Source: Micromonospora carbonacea (GTDB taxonomy: Bacteria > Actinomycetota > Actinomycetes > Mycobacteriales > Micromonosporaceae). Taken from it: a DNA stretch of 64,000 bases. How positions within the stretch are numbered: position 1 is the first letter of the stretch; each line of letters starts with the position of its first letter. The notes under the pieces were generated by a model. It was not told the DNA's origin. It ran no database searches and was given only the letters and a program-made list of their open reading frames with translations. Below are positions 56,398 to 64,000 of this stretch, in pieces. Both the position numbers and the translations under genes were made by a program. The stretch spans positions 496,001 to 560,000 of the forward strand of contig NZ_JACHMZ010000001.1 in NCBI RefSeq assembly GCF_014205165.1, in the 5' to 3' direction.

Positions 56398-57765
56398 ATG
56401 ACCAGCACGGTGGTCGAGACCGAACCCACAGGCGAGATCGACCTGCAACGCCGGCCGGGCCGGTGGATCGGGCACTGGGACCCCGAGGACCAGGGCTTCT
56501 GGCGGGGCGTCGGCAGGTCGATCGCCCGCCGGAACCTCGTCTACTCGATCTTCGCCGAGCACATCGGCTTCTCGGTCTGGCTGCTCTGGAGCATCGTCGT
56601 CGTCCGGCTCGACGACGTCGGCTGGCAGCTCAGCACCAGCCAGACGCTGTGGCTGACCGCCGTGCCCAGCGGCGTGGGCGCGCTGCTGCGGCTGCCGTAC
56701 ACCTTCGCCGTGCCGATCTTCGGCGGCCGGAACTGGACCATCGTCTCCGCGTTGCTGCTGGTGCTGCCCTGCCTCGGCCTGGCCTGGGCGGTCGAGAACC
56801 CGGAGATCGGGTACGTGCCGCTGCTGCTGGTCGCCGCCACCGCCGGCCTCGGCGGCGGCAACTTCGCCTCCAGCATGGCCAACATCTCCTTCTTCTACCC
56901 GGAGCGGGAGAAGGGCTGGGCGCTGGGCCTCAACGCCGCCGGCGGCAACATCGGCGTCGCGGTCGTGCAGTTCCTGGTGCCCCAGGTGATCGTGTTGGGC
57001 GGCGGGCTCGCGCTCTCCCGGGCCGGCCTGATGTACGTCCCGCTCGCCGTCGCGGCGGCCGTCTGCGCGTACCTGTTCATGGACAACCTGGCCGAGGCGA
57101 AGGCGGACGTGAAGCCGGTCTGGTCCGCGCTGCGGCACGCCGACACCTGGATCATGTCGCTGCTGTACATCGGCACCTTCGGCTCGTTCATCGGCTACTC
57201 GGCGGCGTTCCCGACCCTGCTCAACTCGGTGTTCGGCCGGCCCGACATCGCGTTGAGCTGGGCGTTCATCGGTGCCGGCATCGGCTCGTTCTTCCGCCCG
57301 CTGGGCGGGCGGCTGGCCGACCGCGTGGGCGGGGCGCGGGTCACCATCGGCAGCTTCGTGCTGATGGCCGTCGGGGCGTACGGCGCGCTCTGGTCCGTGC
57401 AGGAGCGCAGCCTGAGCGTCTTCTTCGCCGCGTTCATGCTGCTGTTCGTGGCGACCGGGATCGGCAACGGGTCGACGTACCGGATGATCTCCAAGATCTT
57501 CCGGGTCAAGGGGGAGGATCTGGGCGGCTCCCCGGAGACCATGCTGGCCATGCGGCGGCAGGCGGCCGGGGCGCTGGGCATCATCTCCTCCGTCGGGGCG
57601 TTCGGCGGCTTCCTCGTGCCGATCTGCTACGCCTGGGCCAAGTCCACCTACGGCGGCATCCAGCCGGCGCTGCGCTTCTACGTCGGCTTCTTCCTCCTGC
57701 TGCTGGTGGTCACCTGGGTCGCGTACGTGCGGCCCGGCTCCCGGATGGCCCGCGCCGGGGTGTGA
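56398..57765 (+). CDS. narK: Nitrate/nitrite transporter, major facilitator family
   Basis: A 455-residue MFS protein with about 12 hydrophobic helices. The nitrate signature region GGGNFASSMANISFFYPE in helix 5 and LGLNAAGGNIGVAVVQF are characteristic of NarK/NasA-type porters, and a second Gly-rich signature (GIGNGSTYRMI) lies in the C-terminal half. An N-terminal cytoplasmic segment of about 45 residues precedes helix 1. GGGAGGAG stands before the ATG. Supplies nitrate to the divergently encoded NasA pathway. Followed by a strong terminator. Confidence 0.94.
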   Translation: MTSTVVETEPTGEIDLQRRPGRWIGHWDPEDQGFWRGVGRSIARRNLVYSIFAEHIGFSVWLLWSIVVVRLDDVGWQLSTSQTLWLTAVPSGVGALLRLPYTFAVPIFGGRNWTIVSALLLVLPCLGLAWAVENPEIGYVPLLLVAATAGLGGGNFASSMANISFFYPEREKGWALGLNAAGGNIGVAVVQFLVPQVIVLGGGLALSRAGLMYVPLAVAAAVCAYLFMDNLAEAKADVKPVWSALRHADTWIMSLLYIGTFGSFIGYSAAFPTLLNSVFGRPDIALSWAFIGAGIGSFFRPLGGRLADRVGGARVTIGSFVLMAVGAYGALWSVQERSLSVFFAAFMLLFVATGIGNGSTYRMISKIFRVKGEDLGGSPETMLAMRRQAAGALGIISSVGAFGGFLVPICYAWAKSTYGGIQPALRFYVGFFLLLLVVTWVAYVRPGSRMARAGV

Positions 57766-57780
57766 CCCTGGTCATGATCG

Positions 57781-57813
57781 AAACGGGGGGCCGCGCCGGG
57801 CGGCCCCCCGTTT
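57781..57813. terminator. Terminator after narK
   Basis: 14-bp perfect stem, AAACGGGGGGCCGC (57781-57794) with 57800-57813, a 5-nt loop, and a TTTT run at the end of the right arm. It starts 15 bp after the narK stop. Confidence 0.85.
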
Positions 57814-57841
57814 TGACCTGCCGACCCGGCCCCGGGTATCG

Positions 57842-57899
57842 TTGCCTGCTGTTGTACGACATTTAGAGGCGTGCCGCATCAGGTACGCTTGGTCGTTCG
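57842..57899 (+). promoter_or_regulatory. Candidate promoter region of rplM-rpsI
   Basis: TTGCCT (57842) and TAGAGG (57864) are separated by 16 bp, and a second -10-like TACGCT lies at 57894. The leader to the rplM GTG is 75-110 nt long with GCGCGC repeats. No single choice is compelling. Confidence 0.3.
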
Positions 57900-57975
57900 T
57901 GCGCGCTGGTCCGGCCGGGTTGTCCTGGTCACCTCGGCGCGCGACCCCAGACCGACGACGAGACAAGGTAGACCT

Positions 57976-58419
57976 GTGCGTACGTACAGCCCGAAGCCGG
58001 GTGAGATCGAGCGTCAGTGGCACGTCATCGACGCCTCTGATGTCGTGCTGGGCCGCCTCGCGACCCACGCCGCCACGCTGCTGCGTGGCAAGCACAAGCC
58101 GACTTTCGCGCCGCACGTCGACACGGGCGACTTCGTCGTCGTCGTGAACGCGGGCAAGGTTGCGCTGACCGGCAACAAGCGCCAGCAGAAGGTCGCCTAC
58201 CGCCACTCCGGTTACCCGGGCGGCCTCAAGCAGGTCGGCTACGAGGAGCTGCTCAGCAAGCGCCCCGAGCGGGCCATCGAGCTGGCCGTGAAGGGGATGC
58301 TCCCGCACAACAAGCTCGGCCGTCAGCTCATCAAGAAGCTGAAGGTCTACGCCGGTGCCGAGCACCCGCACGGCGCGCAGCAGCCGACGCCGTTCGAGAT
58401 CAAGCAGATCGCGCAGTGA
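57976..58419 (+). CDS. rplM: 50S ribosomal protein L13
   Basis: Early-assembly large-subunit protein. The 147-residue product starts at a [23 protein letters not shown], followed by the family segments [29 protein letters not shown] and [20 protein letters not shown]. The Shine-Dalgarno is AGACAAGG. An upstream in-frame extension is not conserved. Forms the usual two-gene operon with rpsI. Confidence 0.96.
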   Translation: MRTYSPKPGEIERQWHVIDASDVVLGRLATHAATLLRGKHKPTFAPHVDTGDFVVVVNAGKVALTGNKRQQKVAYRHSGYPGGLKQVGYEELLSKRPERAIELAVKGMLPHNKLGRQLIKKLKVYAGAEHPHGAQQPTPFEIKQIAQ

Positions 58420-58439
58420 GCGCGGGCGAAGGAAACAGC

Positions 58440-58904
58440 ATGACCGACATCACCGAGACCGAGGTTGCCCCCGAGGCCACCGAGGCGCCGGCGCCCGTCG
58501 TCCGCGCCCCCCGCGGCGACCGCCCGATCCAGACCGTGGGCCGCCGCAAGGAGGCCATCGTCCGGGTGCGCATCGTCCCCGGCAGCGGCAAGATCACCTG
58601 CAACGGCCGCGACCTCGAGGCCTACTTCCCGAGCAAGGTGCACCAGCAGCTCATCAAGGACCCGCTGGTGACCGCCGAGAAGCCCGAGGCGTTCGACGTC
58701 ATCGCCAACCTGCGCGGCGGCGGCACCACCGGCCAGGCCGGTGCGCTGCGGCTCGCGATCGCGCGGGCGCTGATCGTCAGCGAGCCCGACGACCGCCCGG
58801 CCCTGAAGAAGGCCGGCTTCCTGACCCGTGACGCCCGGGTCAAGGAGAGCAAGAAGTACGGCCTCAAGAAGGCCCGTAAGGCTCCCCAGTACTCGAAGCG
58901 CTGA
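58440..58904 (+). CDS. rpsI: 30S ribosomal protein S9
   Basis: Small-subunit protein whose C-terminal Lys-Arg reaches the P site. The 154-residue product has a 35-residue acidic N-terminal extension, then the core [48 protein letters not shown] and ends [12 protein letters not shown], as expected. The ATG with GAAGGAAA upstream is preferred over a GTG eight codons earlier that overlaps rplM. Confidence 0.95.
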   Translation: MTDITETEVAPEATEAPAPVVRAPRGDRPIQTVGRRKEAIVRVRIVPGSGKITCNGRDLEAYFPSKVHQQLIKDPLVTAEKPEAFDVIANLRGGGTTGQAGALRLAIARALIVSEPDDRPALKKAGFLTRDARVKESKKYGLKKARKAPQYSKR

Positions 58905-59018
58905 TCAACAGCTTCACGTTGTACTTCTGACGAACGGCCGGGTCCACCTCTCCTCGACGGGGGGTGGCCCGGCCGTTTCGCTTTCGCTGTTGCACCATTT
59001 CATCGGAGGTTGGCGGGT

Positions 59019-60374
59019 ATGGGCCGGTTGTTCGGCACGGACGGCGTACGCGGACGCGCGAACGCGGATCTCACCCCGGAGCTCGCGCTCGCGGTGGCGG
59101 TGGCCGCCGCCCACACACTGGCCGAGACGGACCGCAGCCATCCGCCGCTGGCCGTGGTCGGCCGGGACACCCGGGCCAGCGGCGAGATGCTGGAGGCCGC
59201 CGTGGTCGCCGGCCTCACCAGCGCGGGCGCCAACGTCGTGCGCGTCGGCGTGCTGCCCACCCCCGCCGTGGCGTTCCTCACCGCCGAGGCCAAGGCCGAC
59301 CTGGGCGTGATGCTCTCCGCCTCGCACAACCCCATGCCCGACAACGGCATCAAGCTCTTCGCGGTCGGCGGCCACAAGCTGCCCGACGAGATCGAGGCCC
59401 GGATCGAGGCGGCCGTCGAGGCGAACGCCGTCACCGCGTGGGACCGGCCGACCGGCGCCGGGGTGGGGCGGGTGCACGACCTGCTCGACGGCGCCGACCA
59501 CTACGTGCAGCACCTCGTCGGCACCGTGCCGCACCGCCTCGACGGGATCAAGGTCGTGGTCGACTGCGCCAACGGCGCGGCGGCCGAGGTCGCGCCGGTG
59601 GCGTACCGGGAGGCGGGGGCCGAGGTCGTCGCCATCCACGCCGAGCCGGACGGCCTCAACATCAACGACGACTGCGGCTCCAACCACATCGACGCGCTGC
59701 GCGAGGCCGTCGTCGCGCACGGGGCGCACCTCGGCATCGCCCACGACGGCGACGCCGACCGGTGCGTGGCGGTCACCGCCGACGGGGTCGAGGTCGACGG
59801 CGACCAGGTGATGGCGATCCTCGCCGTGGCCATGCGGGAGTCCGGCGCGCTCACCGACGACACGCTCGTCGCCACCGTGATGAGCAACCTCGGCCTGCGG
59901 CTGGCCATGTCCGCGCAGGGCATCCGGCTGATCGAGACGAAGGTCGGCGACCGGTACGTCCTGGAGGAGCTGCGCGGCTCCGGCCTCGCCCTCGGCGGCG
60001 AGCAGAGCGGGCACATCGTCATGCCGGCCTACGCGACCACCGGCGACGGGGTGCTCACCGGGCTGCACCTGATGGCCCGGATGGCCGCCACCGGCCGCAC
60101 CCTCGCCGACCTGGCCGCCGTGGTGACCAAGCTGCCCCAGGTGCTGATCAACGTGCCGGTCGGGGACCGCTCGGTGGGCGCCGCCGCGCCGGCCGTGCGG
60201 GCCGAGGTCGAGCGGGCCGAGGCGGAACTGGGCGAGACCGGCCGGGTGCTGCTGCGCCCCTCGGGCACCGAGCCCCTCGTCCGGGTGATGGTCGAGGCGG
60301 CCACCGAAAGCGTCGCCCGCGAGGTCGCCGAGCGCATCGCCGAGCAGGTCCGCGCCGCCAGCCCCACGGTGTAA
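59019..60374 (+). CDS. glmM: Phosphoglucosamine mutase
   Basis: Converts glucosamine-6-phosphate to glucosamine-1-phosphate for peptidoglycan and UDP-GlcNAc. The 451-residue product begins [15 protein letters not shown], carries the catalytic phosphoserine loop [14 protein letters not shown], the metal loop HDGDADRC, the sugar loop GGEQSGHIV and the phosphate-binding [14 protein letters not shown]. The ATG with GGAGG nine bases upstream is chosen over a TTG three codons earlier. Its place after rplM-rpsI and near glmS is typical for actinobacteria. Confidence 0.96.
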   Translation: MGRLFGTDGVRGRANADLTPELALAVAVAAAHTLAETDRSHPPLAVVGRDTRASGEMLEAAVVAGLTSAGANVVRVGVLPTPAVAFLTAEAKADLGVMLSASHNPMPDNGIKLFAVGGHKLPDEIEARIEAAVEANAVTAWDRPTGAGVGRVHDLLDGADHYVQHLVGTVPHRLDGIKVVVDCANGAAAEVAPVAYREAGAEVVAIHAEPDGLNINDDCGSNHIDALREAVVAHGAHLGIAHDGDADRCVAVTADGVEVDGDQVMAILAVAMRESGALTDDTLVATVMSNLGLRLAMSAQGIRLIETKVGDRYVLEELRGSGLALGGEQSGHIVMPAYATTGDGVLTGLHLMARMAATGRTLADLAAVVTKLPQVLINVPVGDRSVGAAAPAVRAEVERAEAELGETGRVLLRPSGTEPLVRVMVEAATESVAREVAERIAEQVRAASPTV

Positions 60375-60380
60375 GGGCGG

Positions 60381-61568
60381 TCAGGCCAGGCTGCGCAGCC
60401 GGGTGACCGCCTCGGCGAGCACCTCCGGTCGCTTGCAGAACGCGAACCGGACCAGCCGCCGCCCGGCCTCGACGTCGTCGTAGAACACCTGGGTGGGCAC
60501 GGCCACCACCCCGCACCGCGCCGGCAGCGACCGGCAGAACTCGACCCCGTCCCGCCCGCCGAGCGGGCCGATGTCGACCGTGACGAAGTATGTCCCCTCG
60601 GGCGTGAGGACGCCGAAGCCCGCGTCGGTCAGCCCGGCGACCAACTGGTCCCGGCGGGCCTGCATCCCGGCCGAGAACTCCGCGAAGTAGGCGTCCGGCA
60701 GGGCCAGGGCCACCGCCACCGCCGGCTGCAACGGCGCGCCGTTGACGTAGGTGAGGAACTGCTTGACCCGCAGCGCCGCCGAGACCAGCGACGCCGGCCC
60801 GCTGACCCAGCCCACCTTCCACCCCGTGCAGGAGAACGTCTTGCCGGCCGACGAGATCCGCAGGGTGCGCTCGCGCATGCCGGGCAGGGTGGCCAGCGGC
60901 ACGTGCGGGGTGGCGGCGTCGGCGAAGACCAGGTGCTCGTACACCTCGTCGGTCACCGCGTACGCGTCGTGCTCGCGGCACAGCTCGGCGACCAGGGTCA
61001 ACTCCTCGCGGGTGAAGACCTTGCCCGTCGGGTTGTGCGGGGAGTTCAGCAGGACCAGCCGCGTACGCGGCCCGAACGCGGCGCGCAGCGCCGCCGGGTC
61101 GAAGGCGTACCGGCCGTCGGCCTCGGGCCGCAGGGTGACCGGCCGCCGCACCGCGCCGGCGAGGGCGATCGACGCGGCGTACGAGTCGTAGTACGGCTCG
61201 AAGCAGACCACCTCGTCGCCCGGCTCGCAGAGGGCGAGGATGCTCGCGGCGATCGCCTCGGTGGCCCCGGCGGTGATCACGACCTCGTCGTCCGGGTCGT
61301 ACTCCAGGCCCCAGAACCGGTGCTGGTGGGCGGCGACGGCGGCCCGCAGCGCGGGGATGCCCGGACCGGGCGGGTACTGGTTCTGGCCGCCGCGCAGCGC
61401 CTCGGCGGCGGCGGCGAGCATCTCGGGCGGCCCGTCCGTGTCGGGGAAGCCCTGCCCCAGGTTGACCGCGCCGGTCCGCACGGCGAGGGCGGACATCTCG
61501 GCGAAGATGGTCGTCCCGAACGGCCGCATCCGGGCCACCAGCGGGTCGACATCGGCGGGCGTCGTCAC
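60381..61568 (-). CDS. Class I/II PLP-dependent aminotransferase
   Basis: A 395-residue fold-type-I aminotransferase. The PLP lysine lies in SSAGKTFSCTGWKVGW; other cofactor contacts are AGATEAIAASI, NSPHNPTGKVF and VTDEVYEHLVF, with the substrate Arg in RFAFCK. Closest in style to N-succinyl-diaminopimelate (DapC) and kynurenine aminotransferases; the substrate cannot be decided here. The GTG start (MTTPADVDPLVARM) is supported by a TAGGCT exactly 7 nt upstream and no Shine-Dalgarno. Its end lies 6 bp from the convergent glmM stop. Confidence 0.9.
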   Translation of the reverse strand: MTTPADVDPLVARMRPFGTTIFAEMSALAVRTGAVNLGQGFPDTDGPPEMLAAAAEALRGGQNQYPPGPGIPALRAAVAAHQHRFWGLEYDPDDEVVITAGATEAIAASILALCEPGDEVVCFEPYYDSYAASIALAGAVRRPVTLRPEADGRYAFDPAALRAAFGPRTRLVLLNSPHNPTGKVFTREELTLVAELCREHDAYAVTDEVYEHLVFADAATPHVPLATLPGMRERTLRISSAGKTFSCTGWKVGWVSGPASLVSAALRVKQFLTYVNGAPLQPAVAVALALPDAYFAEFSAGMQARRDQLVAGLTDAGFGVLTPEGTYFVTVDIGPLGGRDGVEFCRSLPARCGVVAVPTQVFYDDVEAGRRLVRFAFCKRPEVLAEAVTRLRSLA

Positions 61569-61575
61569 CCGCGTC

Positions 61576-61581
61576 AGCCTA
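61576..61581 (-). promoter_or_regulatory. -10 element of a leaderless promoter (aminotransferase)
   Basis: On the minus strand TAGGCT is followed by 7 nt and the GTG at 61568. It is the same hexamer and spacing as the divergent glmS promoter 225 bp away. Confidence 0.5.
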
Positions 61582-61805
61582 CGGGCTCGCCCCGACCACG
61601 CCCACCCTCGGCCGGATGGCCGGTCGTGGTCGGTCGGCCCGCCGCCGGGGGTACGGCCGGGTGGCCGCCCGGCGGGCGCGCGTCGGCGCGGCGCCCCGGG
61701 TGCGGGCCGGGAGATTTGTTCCCCAGAGCGGCCCACCCCCCAATTCGCTCAAGCTCGATGCTTGTTTACCCGGCTTCTGCGCACGCGTGGTGAGCGAAAC
61801 TGGGT

Positions 61806-61811
61806 TAGGCT
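61806..61811 (+). promoter_or_regulatory. -10 element of a leaderless promoter (glmS)
   Basis: TAGGCT, 7 nt, then the glmS ATG. No Shine-Dalgarno is visible between them. The upstream sequence is less GC-rich (CTTGTTTACC at 61761) but no clear -35 is evident. Confidence 0.55.
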
Positions 61812-61818
61812 GCGGACC

Positions 61819-63732
61819 ATGTGTGGAATCGTGGGTTACGCCGGCGCGCGCCCGGCGCTCGGCATCGTGCTCGACGGCTTGCGTCGCCTGGAGTACCGGG
61901 GCTACGACTCGGCCGGGGTGGCCGTCGTGTGCGCCGACGAGCTGCTGGTCGAGAAGAAGGCGGGCAAGCTGGCCAACCTGGAGAAGGTGCTGGCCGAGCG
62001 GGCCGCCACCGACCCGGGTGCCTGCGCCGCCAGCCCGATCGGCATCGGCGACGGCACCACCGGCATCGGGCACACCCGCTGGGCCACCCACGGCGGCCCC
62101 ACCGACCGCAACGCCCACCCGCACCTCGCCCCGGACGGGCGGGTCGCCGTGATCCACAACGGCATCATCGAGAACTTCGCGAAGCTCCGCGCCGAGCTGG
62201 AGGACGACGGCGTCCAGTTCAGCAGCGACACCGACACCGAGTGCGCCGCCCACCTGCTCTCCGCCGCGCTGGCCGACCTGCGCGCCGCCGGTGAGCCCGA
62301 CGGCCCGCCCCTGCTCGCCGCCGCGATGCGGGCGGTCTGCCAGCGCCTCGAAGGCGCGTTCACACTGCTCGCCGTCGACGCGGCGGTGCCCGGCGCGGTG
62401 GTCGGCGCCCGCCGCAACTCGCCGCTGGTGGTGGGCCGGGGCGACGGGGAGAACTACCTCGCCAGCGACGTCGCGGCGTTCATCGAGCACACCCGCGAGG
62501 CGGTCGAGCTGGGCCAGGACCAGATCGTCCTGATCACCGCCGACTCGATCGAGATCACCGACTTCGCCGGCCTGCCGGCCACCGGCAAGGACTTCCACAT
62601 CGACTGGGACTCCTCGGCCGCCGAGAAGGGCGGCTACGACTGGTTCATGCTCAAGGAGATCGAGGAGCAGCCGCAGGCCGTCGCCGACACCCTGCTCGGC
62701 CGGCTCACCGACAGCGGCGAGATCATGCTCGACGAGGTCCGCCTCAGCGACCAGGACCTGCGCGACGTCGACAAGATCTTCATCGTGGCGTGCGGCACCG
62801 CGTACCACTCGGGGCTGGTCGCGAAGTATGCCATCGAGCACTGGACCCGGATCCCGTGCGAGGTGGAGCTGGCCAGCGAGTTCCGCTACCGCGACCCCGT
62901 CCTCGACCGGTCCACGCTGATCATCGTGATCTCCCAGTCCGGCGAGACCATGGACACGCTGATGGCGCTGCGGCACGCCAAGGAGCAGAAGGCCCGGGTG
63001 CTCGCCATCTGCAACACCAACGGCTCGACCATCCCGCGCGAGTCCGACGCCGTGCTCTACACCCACGGCGGGCCCGAGATCGCCGTCGCCTCCACGAAGG
63101 CGTTCCTCACCCAGCTCGTCGCCTGCTATCTCATCGGCCTGCACCTCGCCCAGGTGCGCGGGATCAAGTTCGCCGACGAGGTGGCCGCCGTCGTGGACCA
63201 GCTCCACCAGATGCCCGGCAAGCTGCGCGAGCTGCTGGACCGGATCGAGCCGGTGCGGGAGCTGGCCCGGGAGATCAGGTCCGAGCCGACCGTGCTCTTC
63301 ATCGGCCGGCACGTCGGCTACCCGGTCGCCCTGGAGGGCGCGCTCAAGCTCAAGGAGCTGGCGTACATGCACGCCGAGGGCTTCGCCGCCGGCGAGCTCA
63401 AGCACGGCCCGATCGCGCTCATCGACCAGGGCACCCCGGTGATCTGCATCGTGCCGTCGCCCGTCGGCCGGGGCATGTTGCACGACAAGGTCGTCTCCAA
63501 CATCCAGGAGGTGCGCGCCCGGGGGGCCCGCACCATCGTGATCGCCGAGGAGGGCGACGAGGCGGTCGTCCGCTACGCCGACCACCTGATCCGGGTGCCG
63601 CGTACGCCGACGCTGCTCGCGCCCCTGGTGACCACCGTGCCGTTGCAGGTGCTCGCGGCGGAGATCGCGGCGGCCCGGGGGCACGACGTCGACCAGCCCC
63701 GCAACCTGGCCAAGTCCGTCACCGTGGAGTAG
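61819..63732 (+). CDS. glmS: Glutamine-fructose-6-phosphate aminotransferase
   Basis: Makes glucosamine-6-phosphate from fructose-6-phosphate and glutamine, the step before GlmM. The 637-residue product begins MCGIVGYAGARPAL, so the catalytic Cys is residue 2 (first after Met removal) of the N-terminal glutaminase; HTRWATHGGPTDRNAHPH and HNGIIENF are typical. Two SIS sugar-isomerase domains follow (CGTAYHSGLVAKY, ISQSGETMDTLMAL; LKELAYMHAEGFAAGELKHG) and the C-terminus ends DQPRNLAKSVTVE. No GlmS ribozyme is present. Probably translated from a leaderless mRNA. Confidence 0.97.
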   Translation: MCGIVGYAGARPALGIVLDGLRRLEYRGYDSAGVAVVCADELLVEKKAGKLANLEKVLAERAATDPGACAASPIGIGDGTTGIGHTRWATHGGPTDRNAHPHLAPDGRVAVIHNGIIENFAKLRAELEDDGVQFSSDTDTECAAHLLSAALADLRAAGEPDGPPLLAAAMRAVCQRLEGAFTLLAVDAAVPGAVVGARRNSPLVVGRGDGENYLASDVAAFIEHTREAVELGQDQIVLITADSIEITDFAGLPATGKDFHIDWDSSAAEKGGYDWFMLKEIEEQPQAVADTLLGRLTDSGEIMLDEVRLSDQDLRDVDKIFIVACGTAYHSGLVAKYAIEHWTRIPCEVELASEFRYRDPVLDRSTLIIVISQSGETMDTLMALRHAKEQKARVLAICNTNGSTIPRESDAVLYTHGGPEIAVASTKAFLTQLVACYLIGLHLAQVRGIKFADEVAAVVDQLHQMPGKLRELLDRIEPVRELAREIRSEPTVLFIGRHVGYPVALEGALKLKELAYMHAEGFAAGELKHGPIALIDQGTPVICIVPSPVGRGMLHDKVVSNIQEVRARGARTIVIAEEGDEAVVRYADHLIRVPRTPTLLAPLVTTVPLQVLAAEIAAARGHDVDQPRNLAKSVTVE

Positions 63733-63775
63733 CCGCCCGCGGGCCGGCGGCTCGGCTGCCTGCGGGAGGGGCCGG

Positions 63776-64000
63776 TCACCGGCCCAGGACGATCCGGGCC
63801 ATGCCGTCCAGGGCCGGGTTCGCCGGGTCCCAGTAGCCGGTGTGGCCGTGCCGGCCGCTGGGGAAGGTGCGCCCGCCGAAGCCCGGGTCGGCCGGGTCGT
63901 GGCCGAACCACAGCGCGTGGTCGTCCCGGCCGGTCAGCACGGCGGCCAGCGGGCTGAGCCCGCGCAGGACGCGGCGGGGCAGCTCGTCGGGGGCCGGGGC
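63776..64000 (-). CDS. C-terminal end of a probable alpha/beta hydrolase (DUF1023-like), partial
   Basis: The last 74 codons of a minus-strand gene whose start lies beyond the window. The visible part contains WFGHDPADPGFGGRTFPSGR followed by HGHTGYWDPANPALDGM, ending ARIVLGR. The pattern Asp-Pro-x2-Pro-x-Phe-Gly-Gly-x-x-Phe with a later Gly-His-x3-Tyr-Trp resembles the C-terminus of actinobacterial alpha/beta hydrolases of the DUF1023 group. With so little sequence the call is tentative. Convergent with glmS. Confidence 0.55.
   Translation of the reverse strand, partial: APAPDELPRRVLRGLSPLAAVLTGRDDHALWFGHDPADPGFGGRTFPSGRHGHTGYWDPANPALDGMARIVLGR

Overview
The window is a 64-kb piece of high-GC actinobacterial chromosome. 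Gene content, codon use, GTG/TTG starts and gene order fit a member of the Micromonosporaceae (Micromonospora or close kin); the genus is inferred, not proven. No rRNA, tRNA, CRISPR array, transposase, integrase or phage gene was recognised. It looks like a chromosomal core segment with scattered small repeats.

Layout. (1) 1-14 kb: the distal S10 and spc ribosomal operons (rplV-rpsC-rplP-rpmC-rpsQ-rplN-rplX-rplE-rpsN-rpsH-rplF-rplR-rpsE-rpmD-rplO), secY-adk-map, then infA-rpmJ-rpsM-rpsK-rpsD-rpoA-rplQ and truA, with GC-rich hairpins in several gaps. (2) 14.8-20 kb: a membrane-anchored hypothetical protein, an RsmC-like methyltransferase, an ABC-F ATPase, an aldo/keto reductase and a small exported protein. 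(3) 20.3-26.1 kb: one gene for a 1940-residue exported multidomain protein (ThuA, sugar dehydrogenase propeller, PKD, CBM6 and others). (4) 26.6-33.2 kb: a thiamine operon behind a TPP riboswitch (thiE-thiO-thiS-thiG-second ThiE/TenI-like gene-thiD-thiC), unusually full of inverted and tandem repeats, some inside reading frames. (5) 33.3-40 kb: a large membrane protein, a cupin, a Rv1855c-type luciferase-like oxidoreductase and a split NMT1/SsuA-type ABC transporter. (6) 40-46.3 kb: an orphan LivK-like lipoprotein divergent from a conservon (NIT-domain sensor kinase, roadblock protein, DUF742 protein, GTPase). (7) 46.5-57.8 kb: a nitrate assimilation locus, nasA-FAD/BFD reductase-nirB-nirD-nnaR on the minus strand and narK on the plus strand, with two toxin-antitoxin pairs between nasA and narK and a well-formed GlnR-type site before nasA. 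(8) 57.9-64 kb: rplM-rpsI-glmM, a class I aminotransferase, glmS, and the end of a probable alpha/beta hydrolase cut by the window edge.

How parts work together: regions 1 and 8 supply ribosome, translocon and cell-wall amino-sugar functions. Region 4 makes both halves of thiamine and joins them, probably switched off by TPP. Region 7 imports nitrate (NarK), reduces it to nitrite (NasA) and then to ammonium (NirBD), probably under GlnR and the HemD-like regulator NnaR. The NIT-domain conservon ends about 290 bp from nnaR, so a link to nitrate sensing is possible but unproven.

I did not find a clearly new multi-gene system. The most unusual material is the set of repeats in the thiamine operon (a 23-nt sequence shared with the ABC-F/aldo-keto reductase gap, in-frame inverted repeats, 18-bp and 69-bp-period repeats) and a recurring TAGNCT-n7-start arrangement that predicts several leaderless mRNAs.
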